From Mucilaginibacter sp. (GTDB lineage Bacteria > Bacteroidota > Bacteroidia > Sphingobacteriales > Sphingobacteriaceae): DNA of 64,000 bases. This document shows, piece after piece, positions 63,683 to 64,000 of this stretch. Every line of letters begins with the position of its first letter. Position 1 is the stretch's first letter. The translations under genes were made by a program, and so were the position numbers. Where the stretch lies: assembly GCA_025352225.1 (NCBI GenBank), contig JANXTT010000160.1:43933-107932 (forward strand), read 5' to 3'. The notes beneath the pieces are model-generated. The model was given only the letters and a program-made list of their open reading frames with translations. It made no database searches and had not been told where the DNA came from.

Positions 63683-64000
63683 CTATAGTTTAAATATCTC
63701 TTTTAGTTTACCTTCCAGTTCAGCGTTTTTTAAATTTTTAGCAATAATCTTCCCATCGGGCCCTATTAAATAGTTTTGGGGGATAAAACTAATTTTATAT
63801 AATACTCCGGCTTCGTTTGCCCAATATTTAAGATCGGAGACCTGAGTCCAGGTTAGGCCATCATCTTTTATCGCTTTTAACCAGTCAGCTTTACCTTGAA
63901 CCCTATCTAAAGAAACACCTACTATGGTAAAATTCTTTCCTTTATATTGGTTGTATATCTTAACAACATTAGGGTTCTCTTGCCTGCAAGGGCCGCACCA
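63683..64000 (-). CDS. TlpA-like thioredoxin-fold protein, C-terminal part
   Basis: The gene runs off the right edge, so only the last 105 residues are visible. They begin at the redox motif WCGPCRQE (CxxC) and continue NPNVVKIYNQYKGKNFTIVG, VSLDR and FIPQNYLIGPDGKIIAKNL, typical of TlpA/ResA-type thiol-disulfide proteins. Such proteins keep cysteines reduced in the periplasm and are often found near SusC/D pairs in Bacteroidota. It is transcribed toward susC but is separated by a terminator and the palindrome. Confidence 0.9.
   Translation of the reverse strand, partial: WCGPCRQENPNVVKIYNQYKGKNFTIVGVSLDRVQGKADWLKAIKDDGLTWTQVSDLKYWANEAGVLYKISFIPQNYLIGPDGKIIAKNLKNAELEGKLKEIFKL

Noticed and set aside
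1..64000. tRNA, rRNA, CRISPR, prophage or insertion sequences
   Set aside because: Reading both strands gave no cloverleaf, repeat-spacer array, transposase or integrase; an automated scan was not possible.

Overview
The window is an AT-rich chromosomal segment of a Bacteroidota bacterium, most likely from the family Sphingobacteriaceae (Mucilaginibacter/Pedobacter-like). This rests on type IX secretion C-terminal domains (type B at the left edge, type A on the GH74 enzyme), a SusC/SusD pair, an IPExxxVDY-family protein next to pyruvate kinase, futalosine-pathway menaquinone genes, near absence of Shine-Dalgarno sequences and several TAnnTTTG promoter -7 boxes. No rRNA, tRNA, CRISPR array, phage or insertion sequence was recognised. 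Most of the window is conserved core genome with accessory surface and carbohydrate genes at both ends.

Left part (1-10.4 kb): the 3' end of a type-B-sorted surface protein, then two secreted cysteine peptidases in tandem (papain-like with a DUF4384-like tail, and a caspase-like protein). Convergent to them lie a small lipoprotein, a large secreted GH74 xyloglucanase-like enzyme with accessory domains and a T9SS tail, and an acyltransferase. A 392-bp gap follows with a 24-bp direct repeat.

Core block (10.4-22.7 kb): yicC-gmk-nadD, acpP-fabF-rnc, an IPExxxVDY protein and pyk, then a TetR-controlled tripartite efflux operon (tetR-tolC-emrA-emrB) with a near-ideal palindromic operator next to tetR.

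Middle (23-47.6 kb): a PIG-L deacetylase, tatA, a very large orphan histidine kinase, fabD, folE and a PTPS/QueD protein, mqnB-mqnD, two DUF3857/transglutaminase-like proteins plus aat, a SNF2 helicase, a DUF4407 membrane protein, a tiny NrtS-like protein, fumC, a lipoprotein, a low-molecular-weight phosphatase, a GNAT acetyltransferase and hisS.

Right part (47.6-64 kb): a TonB-family outer-membrane protein, a universal stress protein, a CLC protein whose mRNA begins with a clear fluoride riboswitch (so a fluoride/proton antiporter rather than a chloride channel), ilvE, an HtrA/DegP protease, dapF, a GH20 hexosaminidase, a SusD/SusC pair with a 40-bp perfect palindrome upstream, and the C-terminus of a TlpA-like thioredoxin. 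The best-supported regulatory discoveries are the fluoride riboswitch, the SusC-upstream palindrome and the tetR operator. The most unusual gene pair is the papain/caspase tandem.
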